Part shown: piece after piece, positions 43,172-52,700 of the stretch
Layout of the letters: each line of letters opens with the position of its first letter
Position numbering within the stretch: the first letter of the stretch is position 1
Assembly (NCBI GenBank): GCA_937879965.1
Contig: CALFMP010000004.1
Location: 425,280 to 489,279 of the forward strand
DNA length: 64,000 nucleotides
Direction of reading: 5' to 3'
Source of the DNA: QKMZ01 sp012965515
GTDB taxonomy: Bacteria > Cyanobacteriota > Vampirovibrionia > Obscuribacterales > Obscuribacteraceae
The notes under the pieces: model-generated
What the model saw: the letters and a program-made list of their open reading frames with translations, nothing else
Database searches by the model: none
What the model was told of the DNA's origin: nothing
Translations under genes and position numbers: made by a program

Positions 43172-43756
43172 CTAGCCGACGACCGGTGTATGGTCTTTGA
43201 TTTTGATGGTCTGCCCGGAATTCGCCAACTCGTTTTCCAGCGCTTCAACGTCGCCTGCGATGAATCCGTTTTTCACCAATTCTAGGTCGGCTGCAATTGG
43301 AGAAACGGCCTTATTGATGAAGAGTTCGCCATCGAGGTGGTCAATTTCGTGCTGAATAGCACGGCAAAGCAGGTCGCCTTCGGCAGTCATTTTGACGTCT
43401 TTGCCGGCCAGGTTTTGATATTTGACGACGATGCGATGGAAGCGTCTGACTTCAAAAAATACATTGGGAAAGCTCAGGCAGCCTTCCAACCCGACAAGCG
43501 AGCCTTCTTTTTCGACAATTTGAGGATTGATAAAGACGATTGGTTGATTCGGCTCATCTTCTCCGGACACGTCGATGACCATAATCCGCTTCGAAACGCC
43601 GATTTGCGGAGCTGCAAGACCGACGCCGTTCTCGTCGTACATGGTCTCAAGCATGTCGTTAGCCAGCTTACGAACCGAAGAGTCAAAGGTAGTGACCTTC
43701 TTAGCCTTCTGCAACAACACTTGCTCAGGGTAATACCTCAACCGCAGCTTAGCCAT
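43172..43756 (-). CDS. def: Peptide deformylase
   Basis: The 194-residue protein has all three deformylase motifs: GVGLAAPQIGV (motif 1), EGCLSFP with the metal-ligand Cys93, and HEIDHLDG with His136, Glu137 and His140. It removes the formyl group from nascent proteins. The start gives MAKLRLRYYPEQVL, and AGGTGTCCTCC on the opposite strand supplies a GGAGGACACCT leader. It is the first gene of a probable five-gene run. Confidence 0.95.
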   Translation of the reverse strand: MAKLRLRYYPEQVLLQKAKKVTTFDSSVRKLANDMLETMYDENGVGLAAPQIGVSKRIMVIDVSGEDEPNQPIVFINPQIVEKEGSLVGLEGCLSFPNVFFEVRRFHRIVVKYQNLAGKDVKMTAEGDLLCRAIQHEIDHLDGELFINKAVSPIAADLELVKNGFIAGDVEALENELANSGQTIKIKDHTPVVG

Positions 43757-43937
43757 CTAAAGGTGTCCTCCTCGCTCCCGCCACCGGGCATGGGCCGTGA
43801 AACCGCGCCCTAATGGGCATCTCCAAAGAATATTACCATATTGTCGTTAATATTCTTGACTACTTTCTCTCTTGATTCTCGCATGATTTGAGCCGTAAAA
43901 ACCGGTCTGAAGAGGAGTCTTGAGCTTTTTTGATACT

Positions 43938-44585
43938 TTACTTTAGTTGGAGCTTCAGCCCGACGCACATGAGAAAGACTGCATTTGCGGCTTGAGCGAC
44001 AATTTGGTTGGTCTCGCCGAGAAGGTCTCGATAGGAGCGAGCTAGTGCGTTTTCCGGGACTATGCCCGAGCCTACCTCATTTGTTACCGCCACAAACTTC
44101 ACGTCTTGGCGTTGTCCCATTGCGTTTAATACCTTGCCAATCTCGGTCAATACCTCTTCTCTGGCTTCAGGAAAGCGCGTTCCTTCGCCGTTCGTTTTGA
44201 GCAGGATGTTGGAAATCAGCAAAGAAAGACAATCTATGATGCAAGTTTGCTTCTGGTCTGAAAGCTTCAGAATGGCGTCACTAAGGTTGAACGGCGCTTC
44301 TATAGTGGTCCAATCGTCGGGGCGCCTTGACCTGTGAAGATCGATGCGCATGACCGTTTCGGGGTCGTCATGCATCTCTTCCATGGTCGCCAGATATACA
44401 ACAGGTGTTTCCGATTCTCTGCCAAGCTGCTCGGCGAGCAATGATTTGCCCGAGCGCGCGCCGCCGGTTATTAAGGTCAGATTGCTCAAGCCGTGTATTT
44501 TTGCGGTATTAGACAATTTTTCAATTTCTCCCGGTCCAAGCTTTGCTTTGAAACCGCTGACTTTTGTTATCTTTGAGTTGAGCAT
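43938..44585 (-). CDS. cobU: Adenosylcobinamide kinase/guanylyltransferase
   Basis: The 215-residue protein has the P-loop ITGGARSGKSLLAEQL (about 39-54), the ATMEEMHDDPETVMRID region with the guanylylated His in LHRSRRPDDW, CIIDCLSLLISNIL, and VTNEVGSGIVPENALARSYR. CobU phosphorylates and guanylylates adenosylcobinamide in cobalamin assembly or salvage. About 35 extra N-terminal residues precede the P-loop, and their role is unknown. No other cob gene or cobalamin riboswitch was seen in the window. Confidence 0.93.
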   Translation of the reverse strand: MLNSKITKVSGFKAKLGPGEIEKLSNTAKIHGLSNLTLITGGARSGKSLLAEQLGRESETPVVYLATMEEMHDDPETVMRIDLHRSRRPDDWTTIEAPFNLSDAILKLSDQKQTCIIDCLSLLISNILLKTNGEGTRFPEAREEVLTEIGKVLNAMGQRQDVKFVAVTNEVGSGIVPENALARSYRDLLGETNQIVAQAANAVFLMCVGLKLQLK

Positions 44586-44652
44586 TTAGTATGCCTGCCC
44601 TCAAGTTTTCTTGTCTATTTCCTCAGTTCCTTAAGTTACAGAACTCCAGATA

Positions 44653-45372
44653 GTGGCCAACAAAAGTCGGACCAGCCGCTCTAACGCATTCGCAAGCGAC
44701 AGCGTCAATTCGCAGCGTGCGCTCAACGAGATGTACCAGCACTTTATGGCCGGATATGTGCGCCGTATAAACGAAGCTACTCTCAATGTCACCATAGGTG
44801 GAGTCAGGATCGGATCGGCGAAATACACTCGACTGGCTCAGATCAATTTGAAATCACGCATCATTACTTTCTCGCGCCATGCTATCGAAAATGTGCCTGA
44901 GCGCGGTAGAAGATACCTGGTGCTGCACGAGCTGTCGCATGTGCTCGAGGCCAGCCACAACAAAAAATTCTGGTCTTATGTTGAACGGTATGAGCCGGAG
45001 TATCAGAAGATTGGCAAAGAGCTAGATAGAGCGTTCAAGCTCAATGTGCGCGCTGACATGGAAACGCGCGCCGCTGAAGAGCTTGTCAGCGGAGCCACGA
45101 CGCAGGAAAAACTCGAACACCTCAAGGGCATCGCAACTCCGCGCTTGATGGGTGGTCTGGCAAAAGGCAAAGATAAAGTTCTCGATGTCAACAATGAGTC
45201 TGTTTTGATCACTGGACAGGCGGCTTTGGCGCAATTTGAAGCTGATGACGACAATGAATCCTATATCTGCATGGAAGATGAGTTCGGCATGTACGACGAT
45301 GGCGGAATAATCAGCGGTGGTTCGGCTTTCGGCGGCAACTACGACGAAATCAGTGAATCTGACTTTGAATAA
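44653..45372 (+). CDS. YgjP/WLM-like metallopeptidase
   Basis: The 239-residue protein has the zinc motif YLVLHELSHVLEASHNKKFW, with His92, Glu93, His96 and a third ligand at His102. This HExxH-(x)5-H-(x)3-FW pattern is the YgjP/DUF45 signature. The C-terminal 60 residues are Asp/Glu/Gly-rich and probably disordered. The start is GTG 44653 with weak ribosome-binding support. Substrate unknown. Confidence 0.75.
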   Translation: MANKSRTSRSNAFASDSVNSQRALNEMYQHFMAGYVRRINEATLNVTIGGVRIGSAKYTRLAQINLKSRIITFSRHAIENVPERGRRYLVLHELSHVLEASHNKKFWSYVERYEPEYQKIGKELDRAFKLNVRADMETRAAEELVSGATTQEKLEHLKGIATPRLMGGLAKGKDKVLDVNNESVLITGQAALAQFEADDDNESYICMEDEFGMYDDGGIISGGSAFGGNYDEISESDFE

Positions 45373-45737
45373 GGACGCGTGAGTTCTTGGCGGGTCTAAA
45401 AAAGGAACTTTCGGTCGTTGCGGGTTGCAAAGCGATGAGGGAGCGCCGCCAGTGTTAAGTCACTTGTAAAGGTTCAGTGGTGTTCGGCAGATGCGTTTTG
45501 TTGCTCAAAAGCATATCCTGCTGCCAATTTCTGGCTCCTCGACATACTAATTTATTATCAGGAACATTGCTAAAAGCCCCACGGTAGCGGGGCAGAAGCG
45601 ATAGAATGACCTTGTCTTTTGTCGGGCTGGTCAGGTTGAATCGGGATGGTTCCTCCCCGATTCACTAAGTCGACGAAGACGGTCAACGCGAGGAGCAGAC
45701 GGAACGCGCTCCCCATAACAAGGAAAATGAGCCGCAA
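45373..45737. other. fabF leader with two hairpins
   Basis: The 365-base gap before fabF holds no convincing gene. It contains GCCCC/GGGGC arms at 45576-45593 and TGAATCGGG/CCCGATTCA, perfect 9-bp arms with a 10-base loop, at 45637-45664. The second lies 74 bases before the fabF start. Confidence 0.5.
45637..45664 (+). promoter_or_regulatory. 9-bp stem-loop in the fabF leader
   Basis: Perfect 9-bp arms TGAATCGGG and CCCGATTCA with a 10-base loop. There is no T-run, so it may be an RNA-level control element or an operator for a fatty-acid regulator. Assigned from symmetry and position only. Confidence 0.4.
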
Positions 45738-47000
45738 ATGAGTAGAAGAAGAGTGGTGGTGACTGGTATCGGTGGCGTTACGCCGATCGGCCTTGGGCGC
45801 GAAGATATGTGGAAAGCTTTGCTTAACGGTGAAAGCGGTGTAAAGCGAATCAGCCAATTCGATCCTGATGAAATTGGATTGGATGTCAAAATCGCCGCCG
45901 AAGTGAAAGGCTTTAACATTGCCGATTTTTTCCCGGATAAGCGCAAAGTCGGCTCAATGCTGAAAGAAATGGACCGTGTCACACTCTTTTCCATGGCTGC
46001 TGCAAAACAAGCTTTGGAAGACGCCAAACTCGAAATTAAGAACACAGTTGCGGAGCGTGTCGGCACATTCATCGGCACCGGGGTCGGCGGTTTGATCACG
46101 ACTACCGGCGACCACATCAAACTTATGGCAGGCGGACCGAAGAAGATTGGTCTGCGTTCGATTATTCGCTTGATGCCCAATGCATCATCCGGGCAGGTTG
46201 CCATCGAATATGGTGCAAAAGGCCGAGCCAAAAATGACAGCACTGCTTGTGCCAGTGGTCTCGACTCTTTGCTCGATGCCTTTATGTACATTCAAAGCAA
46301 TCGTGCCGACGTTATGATTTCAGGCGGCTCCGAAGCTTGCATCAATCAATTCAGCGTCGCTTCGTTCAACAACATGATGGCGTTGTCTAAGCGAAATGAC
46401 GATCCTGAAAGTGCATCGCGTCCATTCACCGGCGACAGAGATGGGTTTGTCATCGGCGAAGGCTCGGTGGTTCTCATCCTCGAAGAGTTGGAGCATGCAC
46501 TCAAGCGCAATGCCACCATCTACGCTGAAATTGTCGGCGGCGGCGCATCATGCGATGCAACTCACATTGTTGCTCCCGATGAGTTTGGCGAAGGTGCTGC
46601 AAGAGCAATCAGCGAAGCTTTGAGAGATGCTGAGATCGATCCGACGGCGATTGATTACATCAATGCTCATGGAACGTCGACCCCGCTCAATGATGAGAGA
46701 GAAACTCTCGCGATCAAGAAAGTCTTCAAAGACCATGCATACAAAGTGGCTGTCTCCAGCACGAAGTCGATGGTTGGTCACTTGCTCGGAGGAGCCGGCG
46801 CAATCGGCGCGGCTGCTACTGCTCTGACTTTATTCGATCAAAAGATCCATCCGACGATCAATTATGGAACCCCCGATCCGAAGTGCGATCTAGACTATGT
46901 GCCGAATGTTTTCAGACAAGCACCTGTCAAACATGCTCTTTGCGAAGCGCTTGGATTCGGCGGACACAATACCGTTCTGGTTATGAAGGCTTACGCTTAG
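45738..47000 (+). CDS. fabF: 3-oxoacyl-ACP synthase II
   Basis: The 420-residue protein begins RRRVVVTGIGGVTPIGLGRE and has the Cys of the KAS triad in DSTACASGLDSLLDAF. The two His residues are in NAHGTSTPLNDERETLA and KSMVGHLLGGAGAIGAA. It extends acyl-ACP chains in fatty-acid synthesis. acpP is not adjacent. The ATG lies behind AAGGAAAATGAGCCGCAA. Its stop is 11 bases from the stop of the convergent 831-residue gene. Confidence 0.95.
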   Translation: MSRRRVVVTGIGGVTPIGLGREDMWKALLNGESGVKRISQFDPDEIGLDVKIAAEVKGFNIADFFPDKRKVGSMLKEMDRVTLFSMAAAKQALEDAKLEIKNTVAERVGTFIGTGVGGLITTTGDHIKLMAGGPKKIGLRSIIRLMPNASSGQVAIEYGAKGRAKNDSTACASGLDSLLDAFMYIQSNRADVMISGGSEACINQFSVASFNNMMALSKRNDDPESASRPFTGDRDGFVIGEGSVVLILEELEHALKRNATIYAEIVGGGASCDATHIVAPDEFGEGAARAISEALRDAEIDPTAIDYINAHGTSTPLNDERETLAIKKVFKDHAYKVAVSSTKSMVGHLLGGAGAIGAAATALTLFDQKIHPTINYGTPDPKCDLDYVPNVFRQAPVKHALCEALGFGGHNTVLVMKAYA

Positions 47001-47011
47001 TCGCTAGGTTC

Positions 47012-49507
47012 TTATTTGCGGATTTCAAACTTGCGATCGATCAGCTTTTCGCGATGGCGTCTCAGCTGTTCGTTGTAGATGTCGACCGTTTGTGCGTCCG
47101 GGTAGTTTTTGTAAATCTGTGCGGTTTGCACCTGCAGGTTTTGCGAAAGCAGTGCGCCAATTTCCGACGAACGAGGAGTGATACCTCTCAAGATAAACTC
47201 AGGAGTCGTGCCTGAAATGAGACCGCCGCCCACATTGGCTATGGAGCGGAATGGAGTTGTCGCTGCATCTACAATCTTCCATCCAAGCTTTGTTTGGTGT
47301 CCTTTGTAGAAGAATGCTTCACCCCAGGGTTTGACGAACATCGAACCTGGCTTGCCAAACAGACCACCCACAAGCGCACCACCGACGAAACTATTATCCC
47401 AGGCGTCTTTGTAGATTGGACGGACAACCATATTTTGGAACGTTGGTTCAATTGTCTTGCCTTGGGCGTCTTTGATTTCACCGTTGAGCATTTTCGGCCA
47501 GAGGCGGGAGTAAGCATCTGCCGCATCAGTGAAGGTCGTCACTGCACCCATGCCGAGCGAGCCCGCCATCACTCTGCGTGTTGTGATTGCACCGGCTGAG
47601 AGATTTTCGGCTGCAGTCAAAGGTTGCCCGGTTAAGTTAATGCCCCTGAGTGGATTCATTTTCGCGAGCCATGATCCGCCTTCGGCTGCTCGCGACATAC
47701 TTGCGAGTCCTGCGGCTCTTTCGCTGGCGCTCGCACCTGCTGCCCACTGTTCGAATGTAGTTACGCCCTTCGGCACAATCACGCCTGTGGCTTCTTTCAA
47801 TTTGGCCAACTGAACCGCACCATCTGCAGTGCCTGTAGTAGTTGTCGCTCTTGCTACTGAAGCTTCCGCTGTGAAGCCTCGTAGGAAGACCTTGTCTCCA
47901 AGCGCTTTCGGCAAAGTGTAAAAGGCTTTGAAGCCAATGGAGGAGGCCAGTCCGTTGGTGATGCTCATAGCTAGCGTCTCGTCATCTCTGCCGTAATAGT
48001 TGGTCATCATCTGATTGCGCGTGATCGTACCAATTGTGCCTGCGGCAGTGAATTCTGTGACTTTTCCGAGAGTGCTCAAACCTGCGGTAACACCTTCTGC
48101 TTTGTACAAGGAGGGCGCCGCTTTAGCGATTAACTTGCCGACTCCAAATCTGGAAAGAGCCAGTGTTGCAATCAGGCTGGCGCCTCCTGCAGTTACATTA
48201 GAGATACCGCTTTCCCAGCTGTACGAACTCTCTTTCTTTCGTTCTTCTATCGCTTGCGGGGAGTGAGCGTCTACAGTGGCGCGGAAAACTGCTAATTCAG
48301 CGTCTTTCGAAGGATCTTTTGTGAGGTCGATACCCAAAATCTTTTTGTATTTTGAGTCTATATCTGTGATGACTCTGTTTGCTTCTTCCGGCTTGAAGAC
48401 TTTGCTCGAATCCGGCACGAATTTTGGTGTTCCATCTTTAGCAGGTGCAGAAGCCATTTCAGCTGTGCCGTCTGCTTTCATCGTCGGCCTGATGTAAAAT
48501 TCCATCAAGTCCTTGCGTGCTGTGATTGGTGCTTTAAGAGCGCCGGGAATCTCGTTGCCCTGCGCATCTTTGCCGCCGAGAATTGTCGCTGAGAATGCGC
48601 TCAATATTTCGATGCTCTTTTGATCTGTTGTGTTACCCATCTCATCGGCGATGAGTTGGATTTGCTTTTTCATCTCTGCGACGGGAATTGCATCAGCTGC
48701 TTTGACTGCATCCTTGTATGCGGTTTCAGCGGTTTCGTGCTGATCGTATTGTCTGAGCACCGTCGCGTAGCCGGCCTGATCTTTTTTGATGCTGCCGGAA
48801 CGCAGTTGAAACGGCAGCATCGAAGCGCCGAAGCGACTCATGATTTCGCCATGAACGGCCAAGCGTTCGTCTTTCGTCAGTTGCCGGCCTTCAAACGTAT
48901 TAGTTTGAAGCATTGCCTGCAATTGGCGAATTTCAGCTAAGTTTTTCTCTCGATTGTAATTTTGGTCTGCTAAGTCGATTGCCTGACGGAATGCCGCTTT
49001 GCCTGCTTCCGTATCGCCTGTCGCCATTATCTGACCGGCTTTTTGCAATTGCTGTTGAATGGTCTGTAAAACATCGCCTGCAGGTGCGGTATTCGTCTGG
49101 TGTTCAACCGACGCAGCTTCATTTGTTCTTATGACCGGGCGGCCCACCTCTCTTGTTCCTGCAGCACGATAGATCAGTGCTTCTGCTGCGCTTCCGTCCA
49201 TCCTGCTCTTGAAGCTGCGATACGCAGCCGAAACTTCCAGGTCTTGAGGAGTGAGCGATGCCAGCATCGAGCGAAAACTGCCGGCGAGAGCTGATTTTTC
49301 ATTGGCAGACAAGTAATCGGTCTGAGATTTGTAGGACGCTGCGTCTTGTCGTTGCGCATTATAAATAGATGCGTACTGTTCTCTAATTCCGGTGTCGGAA
49401 CCCTTCAGAAACGCGTTCAATAAATGCGTGTCGCCTGGATTACCGTTGGCGTCCAGGGACGCTTGATTAACGTTGTATGCACCGTCTAAAGCAACATTTC
49501 CTGCCAT
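47012..49507 (-). CDS. Large uncharacterised protein, 831 residues
   Basis: The protein has no recognised domain. The N-terminal 350 residues are helical and polar with many Ala/Gln/Asp, such as TPQDLEVSAAYRSFKSRMDG. A hydrophobic Gly/Ala-rich block lies near residues 440-540 (with AGGASLIATLALSRFGVGKL). The C-terminal part has several Gly/Phe-rich segments ending with LRRHREKLIDRKF. No signal peptide is visible. The ATG is preceded by AAGGAG at an ideal distance, so the gene is translated. It is downstream of the 1767-residue gene on the same strand; the two may be cotranscribed and function together. An upstream in-frame GTG/TTG extension to 49585 is rejected. Confidence 0.72.
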   Translation of the reverse strand: MAGNVALDGAYNVNQASLDANGNPGDTHLLNAFLKGSDTGIREQYASIYNAQRQDAASYKSQTDYLSANEKSALAGSFRSMLASLTPQDLEVSAAYRSFKSRMDGSAAEALIYRAAGTREVGRPVIRTNEAASVEHQTNTAPAGDVLQTIQQQLQKAGQIMATGDTEAGKAAFRQAIDLADQNYNREKNLAEIRQLQAMLQTNTFEGRQLTKDERLAVHGEIMSRFGASMLPFQLRSGSIKKDQAGYATVLRQYDQHETAETAYKDAVKAADAIPVAEMKKQIQLIADEMGNTTDQKSIEILSAFSATILGGKDAQGNEIPGALKAPITARKDLMEFYIRPTMKADGTAEMASAPAKDGTPKFVPDSSKVFKPEEANRVITDIDSKYKKILGIDLTKDPSKDAELAVFRATVDAHSPQAIEERKKESSYSWESGISNVTAGGASLIATLALSRFGVGKLIAKAAPSLYKAEGVTAGLSTLGKVTEFTAAGTIGTITRNQMMTNYYGRDDETLAMSITNGLASSIGFKAFYTLPKALGDKVFLRGFTAEASVARATTTTGTADGAVQLAKLKEATGVIVPKGVTTFEQWAAGASASERAAGLASMSRAAEGGSWLAKMNPLRGINLTGQPLTAAENLSAGAITTRRVMAGSLGMGAVTTFTDAADAYSRLWPKMLNGEIKDAQGKTIEPTFQNMVVRPIYKDAWDNSFVGGALVGGLFGKPGSMFVKPWGEAFFYKGHQTKLGWKIVDAATTPFRSIANVGGGLISGTTPEFILRGITPRSSEIGALLSQNLQVQTAQIYKNYPDAQTVDIYNEQLRRHREKLIDRKFEIRK

Positions 49508-49764
49508 GAATAATCTCCTTTTGAATCCGTTTGGATTAGAAGCTTTTGGAAACAATTTCCATGCTTCGTCACCCGGATGCCGCAAGGGAGTTCGGCAGTC
49601 TTGGTTATGTTTATAGAACAGCTTTGCGAGAAACTTTCAGCTTGTTCGTTTGACTTATCGACGAAACAACTGCCATGCAGTTTTACTTTCGTGTCTGGAT
49701 GTATCCGAAGACGCCGGATTTCTCGACAAGAAAACCAGAAATTTTTTCGCTTGCCGAAACTCTT

Positions 49765-52700
49765 CTAGACGGTCGCAGTGGGCGAGTTTTCGTCTTGTTT
49801 GGCTTGTTGCTGCTGTTGCTGCTGTTGTGCGGCCGTGGATGCTAGCGCCAAGCTGGCCGGATCGATACGTCCTGCACCTTGACCAGCGGTAGCGCCGCCG
49901 AATCCGGGTTGGTCGTTCTCAGGATTATCTTCCAGGTGCGAGAAATTGCCGTATACATGCTTTCCGCCTGGTTCGCCGGTGGTCAGTTTGCGACCGGTGT
50001 TCCAACTGACGACGTTCTGCCAGGCCTTGGAAGAACCGGAAGTGTAGGCAGCTGCCAGAGAATTTGGACCGGAGGTGCCGTATGGATTGGCTCTCAGATT
50101 GCTCTGGCTGTAGGACATGTTGTTGCTCATGTCTTTGATCTTATTGATGTCGAAGTTTGTGGTCGCCGGTTTTCGCTTCGACGATTCATCGAGACTGTTG
50201 ATGGTATTTGCTCTGACACGAGCCGGCTGCGCAATGATCACTTGCTGGCTGGCATCAGTTACAGGCGACGGTGTTCCGGGTCCGCGGGTCGGTCCCATCG
50301 GGTTGCCGTATTGAACTTGGTTGTCGTGCTCTTTCTTGACGCGCAATTGTCCGATGGTCAGCGCTTCTTGACGGCGAGTCCAAACAGCTTGCGCTTCCGG
50401 ATTTTCGGCAGTGCGCTCGGCGATGATTTGTTTGATTTGTTCTCTGAGAGCGTCGATTTGAGCTTGGTCTTTGCCGCGAATGTGGTCGGCAACCTTGGCG
50501 GCCAGCTCTGCACGGTATTTTTCGCGATCTGCGTCTGTCTTAGCGGAGATTTCTCTCTCCATCAATTCAGCGATTACATAAGGAGCGTTGACTTCATCGT
50601 AGATGTAGTCTTGAGCTTTTTCTTTGAGAGCATAACCGCTCCAGCTCAGCACTCCAACACCAACTGCTGCTGTCAGAACATCCTTGACCAGTTTGTGACG
50701 CATTGCTTCTTGAGCCAAATTGGGATTGGCGAGCAGTGCAGCTCTATCTTGTGTCAAACCTCTGACCGAGAATTTGACCTGGTTGTCCATGATGTTGCGG
50801 TTAAAGCGCTCTGCAGCGTCAAGCAATTGACCTTTGTTTGTTTCCAAACCGGCAATTGGTCTGACGTTGAATGAACCGTTTCTGACTTGCGAGATCAATG
50901 ATTGACCGCCGTCCAGACCACCGAAGGCTCTTTGAGCCAGGGTGTTCTTGCCGAAATAGCCTTGCTCATTGATAAGGCGAGCTGCCCAATGATCGAGAAT
51001 GCTTTCGCGCAGCTTCAACAGTTGGGCTTGCACTGCTGGTGGTGCAATCTCATGCATGTTGGCGATGCTGTTCAAAGCGTTCTTATAAGAAGCTACTTTG
51101 CCCGAATTCGCCGCATCCATGTATGCCTTGAATTGAGACTCGAATGCTGCCGCTCTGGTATTCTGCATTGTTTGTGCAGTCTTCTCAAAGCCTTCGACAG
51201 TTTGCTTGAGCGCTTGCAGGTTGCGAGCTTCGACTTCGCCCAGAGCCACCGCTGGTTTGAACTCATTGAGTTTTTTCGCAGCGGCGTTGACGTCGGAGAT
51301 GTTGCCGTCACCGTGGGTGAAATTCCGTAGTGCTGTATTGAATTCAGTGGAAAGCTTGTGTACTTCTGAATCTGTTTTGAAACCGAGGCGAGCTGCTTCG
51401 TCAGCGGCATTTGGAAGTCTGCGTGCAGCATTGACTGCATCGTCGGCGACAGCCAATTTGCGTGTGTCGGCAATGGCTGAGGCTTTCGATTCGATCATGG
51501 CGGCAGTGCCTTTGCCGAGTTCGTCCAATTGAGTGGACGACTTCTTCACGAAGCTCATCATGTCGGTTTCTTTGACTGTGCCTCTGGCGACGTCGTCGGA
51601 AAGCGATTTGATTACATTGAGCCGCTCGCTTACGTGGTTGAACTTGCCTGCTTGCGCTTCTAGTTGTTCTGCCTTAGCTATTAGTCTTGCTCTGGATTCC
51701 GCGTTGGCCGGCATTGTTTCTGCCAATTCGCGAACATCTCTAGCAAGCTGCTTGCCGCCTTGAGTGGACATGAAGCTTGTTTGTCTTGCCACGTCGTCCA
51801 GCTTCGGCGCCAGGTTTTGGATGGCTGCTGTCATCGAGCGCGAGCTGTTTTCGATGTTGGTCAGGCGGCGTACATTGGCTGCTTCATCACCCAGAACTTT
51901 AGCGTCTGTGCTCAGTCTTTCGGCGACATTGGTCACTCTGCCTTCAGTCTTGGCGGCAGCTTGCTCCATGCGCGCGACCATGCCTTGCATGTTGTCGATT
52001 TGCGCTTGATTCTTTTGAATGACTCTGGCGAGATCGTCGCCGACGCCGTCTGTTGCCGCACGTCTGGCCGCCGCTCGGATCTCGTCGAGCGCTTTGAATT
52101 CGCTGCTTGAGCGTTGAGCAACCAGTTCGACGTTGTCGAGCGCGTTGGTGAGCTTGGTCAGCTGCTTGTTGTCACCAGCTTTAACCGCATCGTCAAGTAC
52201 GCTGCGGAAGCCAGGCTGCAGTTGTTCCAGTTTAGCCAGCCCTTGCTGCGAGTCTCTGGCTGCAGCTGCAATAGCATCTTTGTCTCCGGAGCGAACAGCA
52301 TTGCGCAGTCTGTCGATAGCCTTGAATTCGTCGGCTTGTCTGACTGCCGCTTCCATAATGTCGGTTGTGGCAGTGATGCCATTGGTGGCTTGTCTGGATT
52401 TGACTACGCTGGTTTCGATAGCTTGCAGTCTGCCTGTACGCTCTACCGAGCTGGCGAAATTTTCGAGGCTTTGCGGCAGTTTGACTTCGGCTGCTCTTAC
52501 ATCCCTTACTGCGTTGCTGAGTCTTTCGATATCGTCTGCCGACTTGGTCGATGACTTGAAGGCTGTGACGGCTTCTTCGAGATTGCGCAGCGATTGAACT
52601 TTGGCGGTTTCGCCGGCAACTTGAGTCTGCAGTCCTTTGATAGCTTGAACAGCTTCATCAGCGCCCTTGCCCAGGTCTACGACACCGCCCTTGATGGCGA

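Noticed and set aside
49879..50874. Long plus-strand frame of 331 codons inside the giant gene
   Set aside because: It is antisense to the repetitive coding region, with Cys/Ser/Phe-rich low-complexity composition typical of shadow frames.
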